Positions 6,297 through 6,341 of a stretch of DNA of 6,341 nucleotides are shown in pieces (within the stretch, counting starts at the first letter, position 1; the number at the start of each line of letters is the position of its first letter). The notes beneath the pieces were generated by a model. That model worked only from the letters and a program-made list of their open reading frames with translations, ran no database searches and was not told where the DNA came from. Location: the NCBI GenBank assembly GCA_003524435.1, contig DQHP01000064.1, positions 633 through 6,973 of the forward strand, in the 5' to 3' direction. The position numbers were made by a program, and so were the translations under genes. Source of the stretch: Microbacterium sp. (GTDB lineage: Bacteria; Actinomycetota; Actinomycetes; Actinomycetales; Microbacteriaceae).

Positions 6297-6306
6297 GGCG
6301 GGTGGC

Positions 6307-6341
6307 TCAGCGCCAATACCGCGGCCGCGGCCGCGGCCGCG
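6307..6341 (-). CDS. Possible C-terminal end of a convergent gene (ends RPRPRPRYWR)
   Basis: Read on the - strand from the window edge, one frame gives RPRPRPRYWR followed by TGA (6309-6307), ten bases after the regulator stop. Convergent stops at such spacing are ordinary, so this may be the tail of a gene to the right. Ten residues in a repeat tract are too few for identification. Confidence 0.2.
   Translation of the reverse strand, partial: RPRPRPRYWR
6319..6341. repeat. Tandem CCGCGG hexamer array at the window edge
   Basis: There are 23 bases of nearly four CCGCGG units, running to the last base. Each unit is self-complementary, so the tract can fold on itself, and it holds three overlapping GCGGCCGC octamers. 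It could be the low-complexity tail of a gene, a slippage-prone repeat, or an assembly edge effect. Confidence 0.6.

Overview
The window looks like chromosomal DNA from a high-GC actinobacterium, most likely a member of the Microbacteriaceae (Microbacterium/Leifsonia type). The grounds are composition, the style of the proteins, a leaderless-type promoter, GAGCG/GCGAG-rich intergenic sequence, and a very frequent GGATGC/GCATCC hexamer. The genus assignment is an inference, not a sequence match. Coding density is high: five real protein genes fill almost everything, there is no gap over 300 bases, and I see no RNA genes, insertion sequences, CRISPR arrays or phage genes.

Region 1 (1-2419, + strand) is a metal-uptake ABC transporter operon in the order binding protein (5' end outside the window), ATPase, membrane permease. 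The genes are joined by two ATGA overlaps. The binding protein has the His-His-Glu-Asp ligand set of the manganese/iron type (PsaA/MntA/SitA-like) and lacks the His-rich loop typical of zinc-binding ZnuA. Region 2 (2420-2525) is a short intergenic stretch with GAGCG-type imperfect repeats and a -10 box placed for a leaderless transcript. Region 3 (2526-4436, + strand) is a cytoplasmic M3-family (thimet/oligopeptidase A type) zinc oligopeptidase with an intact HEFGH site.

Region 4 (4469-6296) is a divergent pair. A PLP-dependent trans-sulfuration-family enzyme lies on the - strand, probably a methionine/cysteine-type gamma-lyase rather than a cystathionine enzyme. An Lrp/AsnC-type regulator lies on the + strand. 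They share a 112-base AT-richer control region with repeated TGTCRAA-like half sites. The arrangement resembles the mdeA-mdeR pair of Pseudomonas putida (methionine gamma-lyase plus Lrp-type activator), which suggests amino-acid-responsive control of sulfur amino acid breakdown. The M3 peptidase and the lyase genes converge at about 4437-4468.

No clearly new multi-gene system is visible. The points most worth a second look are the strong GGATGC enrichment across all genes and reading frames, the architecture of the lyase/Lrp control region, the residue pattern in the lyase active site, and the leaderless start of the peptidase gene.
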